The translations under genes were made by a program, and so were the position numbers. 64,000 nt of DNA from Topomyia yanbarensis (Eukaryota > Arthropoda > Insecta > Diptera > Culicidae), in the NCBI RefSeq assembly GCF_030247195.1, contig NC_080670.1, positions 159,414,580-159,478,579 on the forward strand, written 5' to 3'. The notes under the pieces were generated by a model that had not been told where the DNA came from, made no database searches, and saw only the letters and a program-made list of their open reading frames with translations. Positions 21,423-34,000 of the stretch are shown piece after piece (positions within the stretch are counted from its first letter, which is position 1; each line of letters begins with the position of its first letter).

Positions 21423-23820
21423 CAGGGTTGTTAATCGATAATTAATCGTCATCGTCGATAACGTTAACCACCCGTCAACGTCATCGGAAACTCCGTTAAC
21501 GATAATGTATCGTCGCCTTCATCGTCATCGTCGATAATTGTATCGTCGTTTTCATCGTCATCGTCGGTTCATCGGTTATCGCGATACATTTTGCGTTACT
21601 TTCCCGTTTATTGGGGTTGAAGTTGGTGCGGTTAACTTTCAATTGTTTAGAAATAAATAACTATTGAAGGACATGTTGTTGGCAGTTGAAAATCAATAGT
21701 TTTGGACATTTACTACAGGGGGGGGGGGGGGTCCGACGATGTGTCAAAATGGAATTTTTTGGCAACTTTTCGGGAGAGTTTTATATTGAAGAGAAAGTTA
21801 TTGGCAGTTGACAATCAATAGTTTTGGACATTTTCAATACACAGGGGGTTCGACGATGTGTCAAAATGGAGTTTTTCAACTTTTGAGGAAAGTTTGTTAT
21901 ATTGAAGAAGTTATTGGTAAGTGAAAATCAATAGTTTTAGGCATTTTCAATGTACCGTCAGTGCATCAAAATAGATTTTTTTTCAACTTTTCGCGAACTT
22001 TTTATATTGAAGGGCAGATTGTTGGCAGTTGAAAATCGATAGTTTTGGACATTTTCAATTCACTCGAGGATCCAAATTGGCAAAAAGGTGAAAGAAATTC
22101 TTTGAACCACGAAAAACATTTTTAGTTATAGTGTCTTCAGCAAAGTTTAATTATATTTTTTGCATTTAAAAAGTATTAGTTGGGTGATTAATCCCTCTAA
22201 AGCTGAGAAGAAAGTTTTTGCTTATGTTTATGAAAATTAAAAAAAACTTTCTTTGGCAAAGTTGTTGAGAATATCTTAAGTGTGGACATTTTTTTGATAT
22301 ACCTCTGAAAATTGCTTTTTTCAATATGCTTCGCCTGGTAATTTTGTAGAATTTCTAAATGTTCCAAGATGTTGTTCAGCATAAGAAAATACAGAATTTT
22401 TGTAATGTAAGTTTTTTTGTATCTCTTACAACTTAGAAGTTATCGAATGTTTTAGTAACCAAAAAGCGATATTTTGGTACGGAAGCCGCAAATTTCCGCA
22501 GACGAATACCAATACGAATCTGTAAAACAAACACTATCAAAATCGTTTGGTGGGCTCTAGCTTACGTTCAAGTCAAATTCGAGTAAATTCCTTCTTTAGC
22601 ATATTTTTCTTATCTTAGAGATGCAAAATATACAAAAATAATAATACTGTACTGTAAGACCTCCTTAAGGGAATTTTACGAAATGATCAGAACGGGTTAT
22701 GAGGCTTTGTCGAGGAACTAAAGAAGAATATTTTAACCGCTCCGGTTTATTAAAAAGAAAGAAAAAATATATGTTAGTCCAGATGTTGGCGTTTCGACTT
22801 CGTCTCTTCAGAACCAGAAAAAATATGTGCCGATTTTGTCAATGTCATCATTTTATCAGCCTATAATTCGCCAAGGGGCTGATAAAAACGGGTCTTCACT
22901 GTATTCAAAAAACGTTTAAAACTCTATTATGCAACCGTACATAAATTACACTACATATTTAAGGGTAAAAGAAAGAAGCATGAAGCATCTTGTTACATAG
23001 TGGAGAGAAGAAATGGAGGAGGGGGCTAAAAGCTTCCTAACTAGAAAAGGAAATCAAACATTGGAAATATGTATGTATATTCTCCTTTTCAAAATCCGAA
23101 ATCTTCTGGTTTAAATTAAAATTATAATAAAATCTGTTAATCACCACACGACTTAAATGTGTAGTATAATTTGTGAATGGCCTAATAATAGTGGTTTAGT
23201 AGTTTTTTCAATATATGTTTTTGCGTGCTAAAATTACTAATTGCACAATAGCTCAAAATTTGTTTTCTTCATGGTCAAAACAATATTGATCACCTTTTTG
23301 CCGCTTGGAAACACTGTGCACCTGGGACTCTTCTGTGCACCAACTTACTCGAAAAATTGAAAAAATTCAATTTTGACACATCGTCGGACCCTTCTGCGTA
23401 TTGAAATGTCCAAAATTATTGACTTTCAATTGCCAACAACTTTCCCTTCAACATAATACATTTTCCCGAAAAGTTGAAATAATTTCATTTTCACGCATCG
23501 TCAGACCCCGCTGTGCATAGAAAATGTCCAAAACTATTGATTTTCAACTGCCAACAACATGTCCTTCAATAGGTATTTATTTCTAAACAATTGAAAGTTA
23601 ACCGCATTAACTTCAACTCCAATAAACGGGAAAGTAACGCAACATGTATCGCGATAACCGATGAACCGACGATGACGATGAAAGCGACGATACAATTATC
23701 GACGATGACGATGAAGGCGACGATACATTATCGTTAACGGAGTTTCCGATGACGATACATTATCGTTAACGAGTAACGCCGATAAATTATCGTGAAAAAT
23801 GTATCGCATTAACAACCCTG
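21423..23820. mobile_element. 2.4-kb foldback hAT-type element with 8-bp target duplication
   Basis: The termini are CAGGGTTGTTAAT and ATTAACAACCCTG, and both sides carry the duplication GTGCAGAT (21415-21422 and 23821-23828). An 8-bp duplication with CAGGG ends is the hAT signature. The inverted arms are very long, about 450 bp. They start with arrays of ATCGTC/GATGACG and continue with tandem units of about 110-118 bp around GTTGGCAGTTGAAAATCAAT (four in the left arm, at least two in the right). The middle of about 1.4 kb shows no transposase, so mobilisation in trans is inferred. Confidence 0.85.
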
Positions 23821-24214
23821 GTGCAGATTGTTATTGTGCGCGGGGAACGTCACTTTAGAATAATTGTTCTATTCCGTTCGATTTTGCATGAATTCGTATT
23901 TTTTTTGCAATTTTAGAAAATTTTAACGATTTTCTATCAAGTATTGTTAAAAAATTACAACAAATTCATTCAATCTTAATCCAATTTTGCTCAAATTCCG
24001 ATCAATTTTATGTAACTGGCAACTTTGCATGCTCTATTTTCGAAACGTTCAATAATTCTGGCAACAACATTTATGTTTCGGTTTCGATTTGTTCCTGCAG
24101 TTATGCTGTTGGCAATGTTTTGTTTTGAATTCATCGAGCGAGCACTAAAACTGTCAAAACATGAATTTCGAGCAGTTCTAGATAAGCAAGTGAAAAGGGC
24201 ATAACGCGAATAAG

Positions 24215-24370
24215 AGTCTCTGTGTTTACTTTCTCTTCGATTATTATGGTGTCATCATAAAACTTTCTAACATTATTTCAATAAATATCGAAACACTCTG
24301 TTGTCGTCTAGCATATTATGCTAAGAGTTAAGGAGCAAACGTAAAAGCGGTTATGTTATTTGGATAAAAG
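24215..24370. repeat. Relic related to the 16405-16660 MITE interior
   Basis: The blocks TGTTTACTTTCTCTTCGATT, GGTGTCATCATAAAACTTT and CTAGCATATTATGC match the interior of the MITE at 16405-16660 in the same order, but without its clear TIRs. Confidence 0.55.
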
Positions 24371-24569
24371 TTGCAGAATAAAACTAAATTAGTCTTAGTT
24401 GAAACGTGTCACGTGATTTCGGTCCCTATATATTTTAAATGCAATCCGGGATTTCAAATCCCATGGCGGAAAATCCTAACAAACAATTTAGCTGGATAAT
24501 GGCAATATCAATAACATGCTGTAATTTTTCTATGTAATTCAGAAACTACTTCACCGATTTCTTTCAAAC

Positions 24570-24609
24570 TTTGCATACACATTCTATGTAAAAAAATACC
24601 TAACCCCTA
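24570..24609. repeat. Dispersed repeat shared with 9826-9866
   Basis: CTTTGCATACACATTCTATG is followed by a nearly identical continuation to TAACCCC, as the reverse complement of 9826-9866. This is the only obvious element in 24371-25124. Confidence 0.65.
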
Positions 24610-25125
24610 CCACAGAGAACATACATCCATGATCGAACAAAAATATTTAAAAAACGTGTGTAAACATTTGAATTAATATACGATAAACACTAGCGCCGCC
24701 ACACCAACCTATCCCAACTATCCGTCAAATCCATTTTGGAACCGGTTCGAAATCCTGGATGGATTCAGTATGGAATCTTGCTCAAAGAAAACCGCTTCCG
24801 ACTCTATCGGTTGATGCATTTGAGCTGGAATTCATGCTGGAAGTCCGGATCGGTTCCGGACTAGTTTAGCTGGGTAGAGGAATAACCGCTGTCAATTCTG
24901 TCGAACTCAACCACAAAAAAACATGACGACAGTAGCGCACCTGGTGAATTTTCGAAATAAATTTTCAATTATGAGGTTTTTTACACATTTTAAATAAAAA
25001 AAATTCTATTTTATTTTTTATCAGTCGAGCGATTTATTATGATTACAGATGAACGTTTTGCAAACTAAACAAAATCTCGATAAATTAACAACAATCGTTG
25101 TTATAAACCAAATCACGATATATTA

Positions 25126-26312
25126 CACGCACAGAAACTTTACTAGGATGAATTAACAAAATTGTTTGTTGAATTCAACTCTTGTAGTTTGTTGAACCAA
25201 CAATCATATTTGTTTTATTTATAATGTTTGATTGAATCGTCCATGGTGTTGTTGGATTCAACAAATTATTTTGTTGATAGTGTGTAAATTTTATTAAACG
25301 TGTAAAAGTAATTTACAACGTAAAAGTGTTAATTTTTCATGCGGCTAAAATAGATTAATAATTTATTGTGGGCTTGCGGGTAGTTGGAGCATTTATCAGT
25401 AAATACACTCAGGTTTTTACGCGTTTTTTGCGCGGTATTTTTTACGCGTTTTTTTACGCGGATTTTGAAATTTACGTGGCTCATTTACGCGGATTTTGAA
25501 ATTTACGCGATTTTCATTTACGCGGATGTTGAAATTTACGCGGTTTTCATTTACGCGGCCTGTATCCCCCGCATAAAAAAACCTGAGTGCATTTCTGAAA
25601 ATTATTTTGAAACCATAAATGACATCTCTCTATTTTCAGCAAATAAACACAACCTACACACTCAATTCAGTTCGGTAATTTCCGCACAGCTGAACAGTCA
25701 GTAAATTTTTTCAACTGATAGCTCAGCAAAGTGGCGTTAATTTACTGATTTTCAGCGATATATTTACCGAGCTTATTCAAAACAAACGTCACTTCTACTG
25801 AGATCTCGGTAAAAGCTTTGTTAGCTGAGTGCTCGGCTGTGCAAAACTCGGTAAAAGTAGCGAAATAAGCTGGGATTCGGTAGAACAAGATTAAGTGTAT
25901 ACATTTCTGATCATCGACAGCAAGAACGTGGAAAGTGATCCTCCGTTCTAAGCGGAACACGCCGAATTCATCCCCCGGATGGATAATTAGGGTCGAATTG
26001 AGGTACTTATATGATAGCAATTAGTTGATAATAAATTAAACCTGTTAAAAAAAAATTTAATGACTTTTTATTTGAAAGAAAAACTGAATATTTAATGTTC
26101 TGTCAGTTCAACAAAACAATGTTGTTGATCCAACCAACATGATTTTTGAGGTAACAAATATGTCAAATCATGGTAATAACTATCACGATTGTAGAATCAA
26201 CAAACATTCCGGGTTGAAATCAACAAAAATGTTTGTTAGCCCTCAGATAACAAACATGTTTGTTGAGTGTGACTCAATATTTTGTTGAATGTGCAATCCA
26301 TTTTTCTGTGTG
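25126..26312. mobile_element. TIR element with CAC(GC)ACAGAAA ends, hosting a nested MITE
   Basis: The left end CACGCACAGAAA and right end TTTCTGTGTG are flanked by TA. Inside both ends are many inverted AACAAA / TTTGTTG words (for example GTTTGTTGAATTCAAC and AACAAACATGTTTGTTG), and the interior is non-coding. The MITE at 25406-25589 sits inside it. The ends are imperfect, so the outer boundaries are moderately certain. Confidence 0.55.
25406..25589. mobile_element. 184-bp minisatellite MITE, TIR CACTCAGGTTTTT, short copy
   Basis: The left end is CACTCAGGTTTTTACGCG and the right end AAAAAAACCTGAGTG. The interior repeats ATTTACGCGGATTTTGAA-type units of about 29-31 bp. The left flank is TA and the right flank CA, so one side of the TA duplication seems mutated. 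Same family as 42512-42968. Confidence 0.8.
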
Positions 26313-27300
26313 TATAATTCTGATAATTCCAGACAGTCCTTTAGCAGCTCTGGATTCCAAGCCATACAACTGTTGATGCCAATTACATCCAATCATGATC
26401 TGGTTCATGATTGGTTCGGTAGCCAAGGACAGAGTGGGCAGATCCTGTCCTAGTTTGGGATTGCAAATAGCTAGCTTTTAAAAGTATATACTAGATCAAA
26501 CTGTGTGAGTGACGATATCATTTGGTTATATTATATTCATATCGAATTTTGTTTTATATTTTGTCATTAAATAAAGAATCAATTTTATCTTTCATTACAT
26601 ACATCGATAGAATTCGACTTTCCAAATATACCAACATACATGTCCAACCCTTAAAACTTCGGAACGACGTGCAATTGATTTTCTAGGAAAATGTAAATAA
26701 AGAAGCCCTTGTTTGAAACTATCGACATTACCTGATAGTGATTTTGGCTACATGGGTTAGTCTTTGACAGTTAACCCAACAAAAGAATAGGGATCAAGGC
26801 GGTTGTGTAAAAGGTGTGGCGCTGGTAATTAAATTTTATTAAATCGGTTTTATTTGCCAGTATGTACAAAAAGTGAAAAATCGCCTATCATCTTTTAAAT
26901 GGGCTGACTGCATTTGACGTTAGGCTTTTTCGTATCCGCAAGTCCTGTTCCAGGTCAATATCGGGTATTAATATATCTGACGTTTAAAATACGCACAATG
27001 AGATCTCGCATTTGTATACTACCGCCCTCCACTTAAGCCCAGAAGCGGTTTGTTTTCCTCCCAAATCACCGTGTATAAACAATTTGTTTTTCAGCAAAAT
27101 CAAACGTCAAAACGCAAAATACTAGCTGGATAAATCTATGAATTTAGACCTAAAACACTCTTGAACCTCGTCCACTATATTCCCTAAGGAAACTGTCCTT
27201 TCAAATGATATAAACGACGCCACCTCCCACGATCTTGGTTAAAAAAGCTCTTCAAACGTGTAAGCTAAAGAAAGTGAAGCACGCCGTTTGGCATCGCGAT
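26313..27300. other. Intergenic stretch upstream of Nup153
   Basis: No gene or clear element was seen. Sequence just before 27300 probably includes the Nup153 promoter, since a long leader must start upstream of the ATG at 27880, but no TATA box or initiator is convincing. Confidence 0.4.
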
Positions 27301-27879
27301 TTCAAATCGGGCAACCCTCGTACGTTCAGCCGAAGAAGCTTATTTTGTGCAACTTCAATCCATCTCATTCTGGCATAGCAAACTTGCTATGCTCCTTTAC
27401 CCTTCTAATCAAGCTTTGCTAGTTCGCCATGTTTGTTCGCTAAAGCTAAAAAGCCATTCCACGGTCTCTTTTGACAGTCGAAGAACGACCGAAGGCGAAC
27501 AATCTTCTTCGTCGCGTGTGCGTGTGTGCAAAAGAAAACTCGCCACGGAAAAAATATTCTTTAAGGAGGAAAATCGAAGAAAAACCCTCTTGAAACGTAC
27601 GTTTACAGTGCAAAAAGTGTCTGGACTGTGGCCACCAGCAAGTGTGAATGGTTTACTGTGGCTGGTATACCGAAAAAATCGGCTTTACCAAGAGCGTAGA
27701 AAGGCGAAGTTCAGTTCGCGTGTGGCCGCGCGATCAAGAAGTGTGTTTTGGAAGCATCGGGAGTAAGGAAAAATCAATTGTTGGAAGTAAAATGGCAGTT
27801 CGAAAGTGCTAACCCGTGTAGTTTTAACAGTACGAGAGCGTAGGGAAACAGGAAAATTGTTTCACCAGGATACAGTACT
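27301..27879 (+). promoter_or_regulatory. Nup153: Likely Nup153 leader with an upstream open frame
   Basis: It is CpG-rich and contains a 139-codon frame (27347-27766) that is very basic and matches no family. If it is transcribed as leader, this upstream frame would be expected to reduce translation of Nup153. The transcription start itself cannot be placed. Confidence 0.35.
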
Positions 27880-28026
27880 ATGTTCCAAGCGCGGTCCAGA
27901 GCAAGCAGCAGCAGGAGTAACGAGGACTGTCCGTCACCATCAATGGCTGCTGCTGCAACCGCAGCGCCAGCAGCAGTTCTCAATACTAGCAGCAGTGACA
28001 GCAATTTAGACGATGATCCCAACAAT
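27880..28026 (+). CDS. Nup153: Nup153 exon 1
   Basis: This exon encodes 49 residues, rich in Ser and Ala, ending [10 protein letters not shown]. The donor AAT|gtgagt follows directly (phase 0). Confidence 0.85.
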
Positions 28027-31000
28027 GTGAGTTATTCTAGAACGGAAGCATACTATCGGTTCTTTCGACTATTGAACCTGGTCCAAAGTCTGACAGATTG
28101 GATAATGAAATCTGCATGAGTCCTTGTATTTTTGTCTATCCTTCATGGTCAGCTAACCATCAGCATTTTCCTTCCCCCACACACACGGGGTTTCTTCTTA
28201 TTTTTTTTGCTGGTGGCTTTGGGCTTTTTCTTCTGCCACTCTGTGCTTTGCTTCTTCGAAACTTGCAATGCACGCATACTGATGCAATCATCGTTCCGTA
28301 CGCGTAGGGCTGCCAGTTGTAGTTCACGCGTTTTATTCATTCAAACGATACATAATTTGAAAACGACATGAATATTAATTAAAATATCTGTAATTCAATT
28401 AAGTGGTTGAAATTTAAGGCAGATAGACGTCTCACTTCGTAAATCGCAACTAAGATCGATTGGAAAGTGAATGTTGGTTAGCGTCAAGCTCAGAGTGAGG
28501 TTCTCCAGCTTATCTATTACTATTGGAATTGAAGGTTTTAGGCTAATTTGAAGACTTTCGGAATATATTATCAATTTCTATCACTCGTTGATATGAAATA
28601 GGAAAGACGGCTTTTAGACTCATGTTGCTTCTTAATTTTTTTTATTTTTCCCGCAGTCCTTAATCAAAAAAGTTCGATCGCGAGTGTCCAGCATTTTACC
28701 GGACGCTTTGTCCAAGTGGTTTTCACCGGCCGCAGCCAAGCGACCACGCGATAGCGACAACAGCAGTGCCGGAAACAGTCCAACCGGTCGTAATGGAAAT
28801 CTTCTGAGGGTACAGCAACCTCGCTTCACCGACCAGGACGTTTCGTTGGTTACGCAGGAACAGCCACAACAAGAAGAATATGATGCGGATCATGCGCCAC
28901 CGATCAGGAAACGAACGCGACTAGATGATGAATTCGTAAGTAGCTTTTTTGTTCGTAATCAAGTCCATGTTGAAATATATTGTTGACGTTGTAGAACACC
29001 TCATCCATCGATTACAATGACGACATGAGTGCCCTGCCCGGCCCAAGTGGCCTCAACATATCCGCCATCGATCGTCGTGGTTCACTTCCAGCGGGTGCTC
29101 AGGGTCCACAAAGTGGCATGCGAAATATATTCACATCCTCAACACCTTCCACATCTCCACAGAGTTCCGGGATGCAGCAAAAGTTTGAGAGCACTAACCG
29201 AACAACTGCGCCCTTCAATTTTGCTTCCGCATCAAATGTCCCGGCTAACCGTGGCCTCATAGCAACTTCAGCAAGAGAGGAACAGCAGCATAATGAAAGT
29301 TTATCCAGCTCGATCCGGCATCGGCGGAGCATACGAGAGATTGGCCAACGTAAGCGGTTGAATATTCCACCGATGGCCGTTGATCGGTCAACTTCAGAGC
29401 CTCCAGCTGCTATTTTTGGTGGAAAGAAAACTGTCGGACGAGTGAATGAATTCACACAGCAGCAGAGCAGTAACGAAGATTTAGCTAATGATGATGGAGA
29501 TCGACCGCGAAGTGATGAAACGCAAAGTAATGTGCTGTCCAATGGCAATTTGAATGAAAGTGCATCCGAGAGTAGCAGTGTGTCCAACCTCAACTTGAGT
29601 CAAACTGAGCACATGGAAAATCGTCGATTGTCTGGTTTTATGGGCAATAACCGAAGCAAACGGTACAGGGTCGCAGGATCAACGGGTGATCTATGCTTCT
29701 CGTCGCATCTGGAAACTGAAAAGAGTCTGTTTTCGGTCAAAAATGCGGGAGGAAGTGGACGCCCGGCTTTTAATGCCTTCATATACGGGAGTACGTCGTC
29801 ACTGGGCAGCAGCAACAGTAGCTTGTTTGCTAATTCTCCATTTTACAACGGTAGAACAATGTATGGGGGAGCTTCAGCCTACACGGTTCGTCGTGATAAC
29901 CGTCAAAAAGCACTTCGGGTGCCAGTTCAAATTCGTCCTTCGTCATCGTTGTCAAATTTCTCGTCATCCAATGTGAGCCTCGCTTCCGACACGTCAGCAC
30001 TCTCGAACACGGCCAAAAGAATACTGGAAATCATGAACCAATGTTCAGGTCCGTTGAACGAAGCCCGTAAACTCGGCAGTAGTCTCAGTTTGAACAGCAC
30101 TCTGGGATCGGCTAAAGTTCCTGGCCTGGTGCAAGCACGTAAGCGTTTCAACGAGGAAGATCTCAGTATAAATCGCAGCATAAGAATGTCTAGTCCCCGA
30201 ACACCTTACAGTCGACCTCAGAGTGCCACTGGTAACAGCAGCTCTTCCTCCGTAAATAAACCTTCAATCAGCGAGCTTCAAATTCCAACCATGTCCCAGC
30301 TGTTGCAGATGAAGCGGCTGCAGAGTAACACCGAATCGGCACGTCTTGTAGCGGCTAAATCCTCTTTCACGACGGTCCTGAACCAGCCTATCGAGTATAA
30401 ACTACCGACAGAATCGGGCTCCGACGATACCAACAATAACGTGAAGCACACGAGCAAGATGCGGCACAAATTGCATCGGGTACGGGAAGAAACGAACACC
30501 GAGCGATGCAGCAATACTTCTGCACCGCAGGTACACCTGCCAGACGTACAGCTGACCGGTTTGAAAGCAGTTCCTAAGTTCGACATCAAATTACCGGCTC
30601 CGGGGACGGTTGCTAGCAGTAATGGATCGAGCGAATTGTCTTCGCTGAAGAGAAGCGCAGATACTGCCAACATAGGGCTTGGTAGTGATAAAGGTAAGTG
30701 TTTGGAGGGAGTGGCTAGATTAGATAATTGAGTTGAAAGATAAATGCGGTGGCTTAGAAATAGATTGTTCCAACTTGGTACTTCGGTGAATCTGTAATCT
30801 AAGAAATAAAATTCTGTTGTCTACCCAACAGGCCCCAATGGTGAATACATTTAAAGGGTAGCTAAAATATTAGTTTAGCGAATTTCTTGTTGGAAAGCGA
30901 ATGCAATACTAACATTGAAAATATGCTGACGTCGGGTAACAGCGCTTATCACGACTAGAAGAAACAATTTGAAAGGCTTTTTTTGGCTTGGTATTCTTAC

Positions 31001-34000
31001 CGACTAGTTGTTTGTATCAATTGCGCAATCGCTAATATTTCACGTTGTTTGCGAAGTTTAACCGTTCAGCGCATCAATCGACTCAGAATTTTATTTTCAT
31101 TATGGATATTGTAAAGTTTAAAGTCTGTTGGTTTTTTGTTGTGGAAAACCCAGTGAAGGACGCAATTAATTTATTTTCTGCCACTTAACTACCAACATTT
31201 TGCACTGACTGTAGCGTCATCTATATTTAATTGTCGGCATTCACAGATCGTCGCGCAACATGGCACATACATGCGCATGCAATATTTCCCAAAGGGAAAC
31301 TAGTCGATAATAGCCAGATTTCACCATCCATGCCGTTACTTTGGTTCTGCTTTTCTCGCCTTCACCCTAGCGTCAAAAAAAACATCCAAAGAAGGTTCCA
31401 AAGGCTGTCAACAAATATCCAAAGAAGGATCAATCTGCAACGAAGTTAGCACGAAAAAAGTTAGCACTGACAACTTCGAAGCTGGAGTTCACCCAAAGTA
31501 CCGCGAAATATCTTCTTAACCCTGATACATGGCCTCTAGGGATAATGTTTGGGGAACCCGACGACAGCCGAACTCAGAAAATATGGTGCCCGTCGATACA
31601 TTTCCCTCCGCCTCGAGAAGAAGCATTATTATTTACATTCCTAAGGATTAAAACTTCCATAATTGTATTATTCTCCATGTAACTCGGTCCGTGGCGCCTC
31701 ACATGATCAGGTGACCAATACTCCCCAGGTTCTACTCTATTAGGTCTAGACACCGTGAGCGCTATGTTCCTCTTCGTCTTAAAATCCATACTTGGTAGGG
31801 TTGTCCGACATTCTTACCAAGTGCCAGATACTTTGTTTATCATAGAGTCTCGCAAGTTCGTGGCGCTCAGTTCCGCCCTACTCGTGATGCTTTGCGTTTA
31901 AGTCGGGTGGAGGTACTTCCGGAAGCATCCGTGTTCGGACAAAAACTGCGTCAAATGAAAGTTTACCTCGCCATGCTTTCTATGCAACCACTCCGATACA
32001 TTTGGGATGACTCGGTGGGTCACCTTCCTTTCCCCTCGTTGTCCCTCTCTTTTGCCACTTAGCCAATTTCGTGTATTTCTTCGCTGATAGCATTCCACGT
32101 CCATGGAAATCATCCCGCCAATGACGCATACCGCCTCCGACGATATCGTCCTGTACGTCTCGAGCGCTACAATTCCCCCATGGTCATGGTCCAAATTCAT
32201 TCCCACTGCATGATGTTTTTATAGTGTTTAAAATGGGTTTAAGGTGAAACGATGCCAAAATCACAACAAATTTTGATTATGTTCGGGTTACGTTCAGCAT
32301 CTGTGTGCGGCACGTGGATCATTTGTTTTGAAAAATAAAAAGTTGCAAATTTCCCAAACGAATCAAAATTCCGTGAAGAGAATCTATTCATCTGCTTGTG
32401 CTAACATGCCTACGTACAGTGATACAATTTCTAAGCAATCTGAGATAAGAAATTCAAGTTACAAAAGATTTTGTCTTGCGCGCCAATGCAACGTTTTGAT
32501 TTCGATGATGAAATAAAAAGAAGAAGCAGAAGCAATGGCAGCCATTTTAGCTGCCACCTTGTGACTATTCAGCATGTCCTTAACCCAAAAACATCACTAT
32601 GGTCCGGGAGATCCCATGCCATCCCCCACATAAAAACTATATTTTGGTGTATTTATGGATTTTTGAGATCTTTTTATGGTTGTGAAATTTGGCGCGAACA
32701 ATAATTATGATATCTTTATAGGGTTGTATGGTGTTTGAGCCCAGGAGCATTTGCTTGGGGTACTCGCGACACGAACAGCCATTAGGCGACGTCGACGGCG
32801 ATAGCCACCCAGCTGGCGCTGTTGAACGCATTCTTCGCGTCGATCGTAACCACGGCGCCGTAGCGATTACCCCTTCTCTGTTGCTTCGATGTTTTCTTCG
32901 CGCTCGCGATGATTGTCCGGAAGGCGTCCATCGTCGTGATTCGTTTCCGGAATTCGAACTGCCTCTGCGATAGTCCGGTCTCACTTCCAGCGTAGTTCAT
33001 TACCCTTTCCAAAACCTTACCAAGGGTATCCAGCAGGCATACAGGCCGATACGATCCTGGATCTCCTGGTGGCTTCTCTGGGTTTGGCAGTAACACCAGT
33101 TTCTGGATCTTCAATCTATCCGAAAAGTAGCCTTCGTCCAGGCATTTCTGTAGAACTATTCTGAACATGTTCGGAAACGCCAGGATCGCGGTCTTCACTG
33201 CCACGTTGGGGATACCATCCCTATCGAACCGAGAGCTTTCTTAGCTTTCAGTTCTTTCGCTAGTATAAGAATCTTGTCGTTGGAGACTACATTGTCACCA
33301 GAATTTGCACAGTCTGCATCAACGTACGGTGTACGTAGCCATGCGGTTGGTTCGTACTTCGGAAAAAGACTCCACGATAATTTTCAGTTTGTCAAGGCAT
33401 ATTTCAGCTGGCGTCGTTGGGCCGTTGATCTCGACTACGGAATGCGTTGCTCCAGGGGTTAGCGTCTACTTCTCTGCACAACTCGTTGTAGCAGATGGAC
33501 TTACGGACTTACTAAGCACTATCTCACATTTAAAAGCAGCCCTGGCCGCCCGGAATGTCATTTAATACTACTCAGTTCCTTGGCTCAATTTTCCTATGCA
33601 TTGTTACCACACACGCCCTCGCTAGTGTTTCCGACAGCTCATCGGCATTCGAAATTGGAGCGAGGCTGTCAGCACGAAGTGCTTCCACACAAACAGTCCT
33701 TATCAAAGTCCTTTATTTTCCACTTCCGCTCGCTAGTTCTCACTCTCCGCGTTACAATGCAATTCCACCGGCTAATGGTGTAGTGGATCGCCTGGTGGTC
33801 GCTATGTGTGTATTGCTCACTAATTTGTCAATTCATTCTATCTATCTGCGTCGCGATGCAGAATGTTACGTCGATGATAGATTCTCGGCGGTCTTTACGG
33901 AATGTGCTAGCGAAACTTTCGTTGCACAGCCTTACATCCAGCTTCGCCAGGGCTTCCAACAAACTGTACCTTTTGCGTTGATCAGTCTGCTACCCACTCC

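Noticed and set aside
24705..24880. GGTTCGAAATCC and TAGTTTAGCTGG words resembling tRNA B and A boxes.
   Set aside because: They are in the wrong order for a tRNA gene on the plus strand and no cloverleaf can be drawn. At most this is an old SINE-like repeat.
29099..29593. A 164-codon minus-strand frame opposite Nup153 exon 3.
   Set aside because: It is a shadow of the coding strand, with no domain and no splice support.
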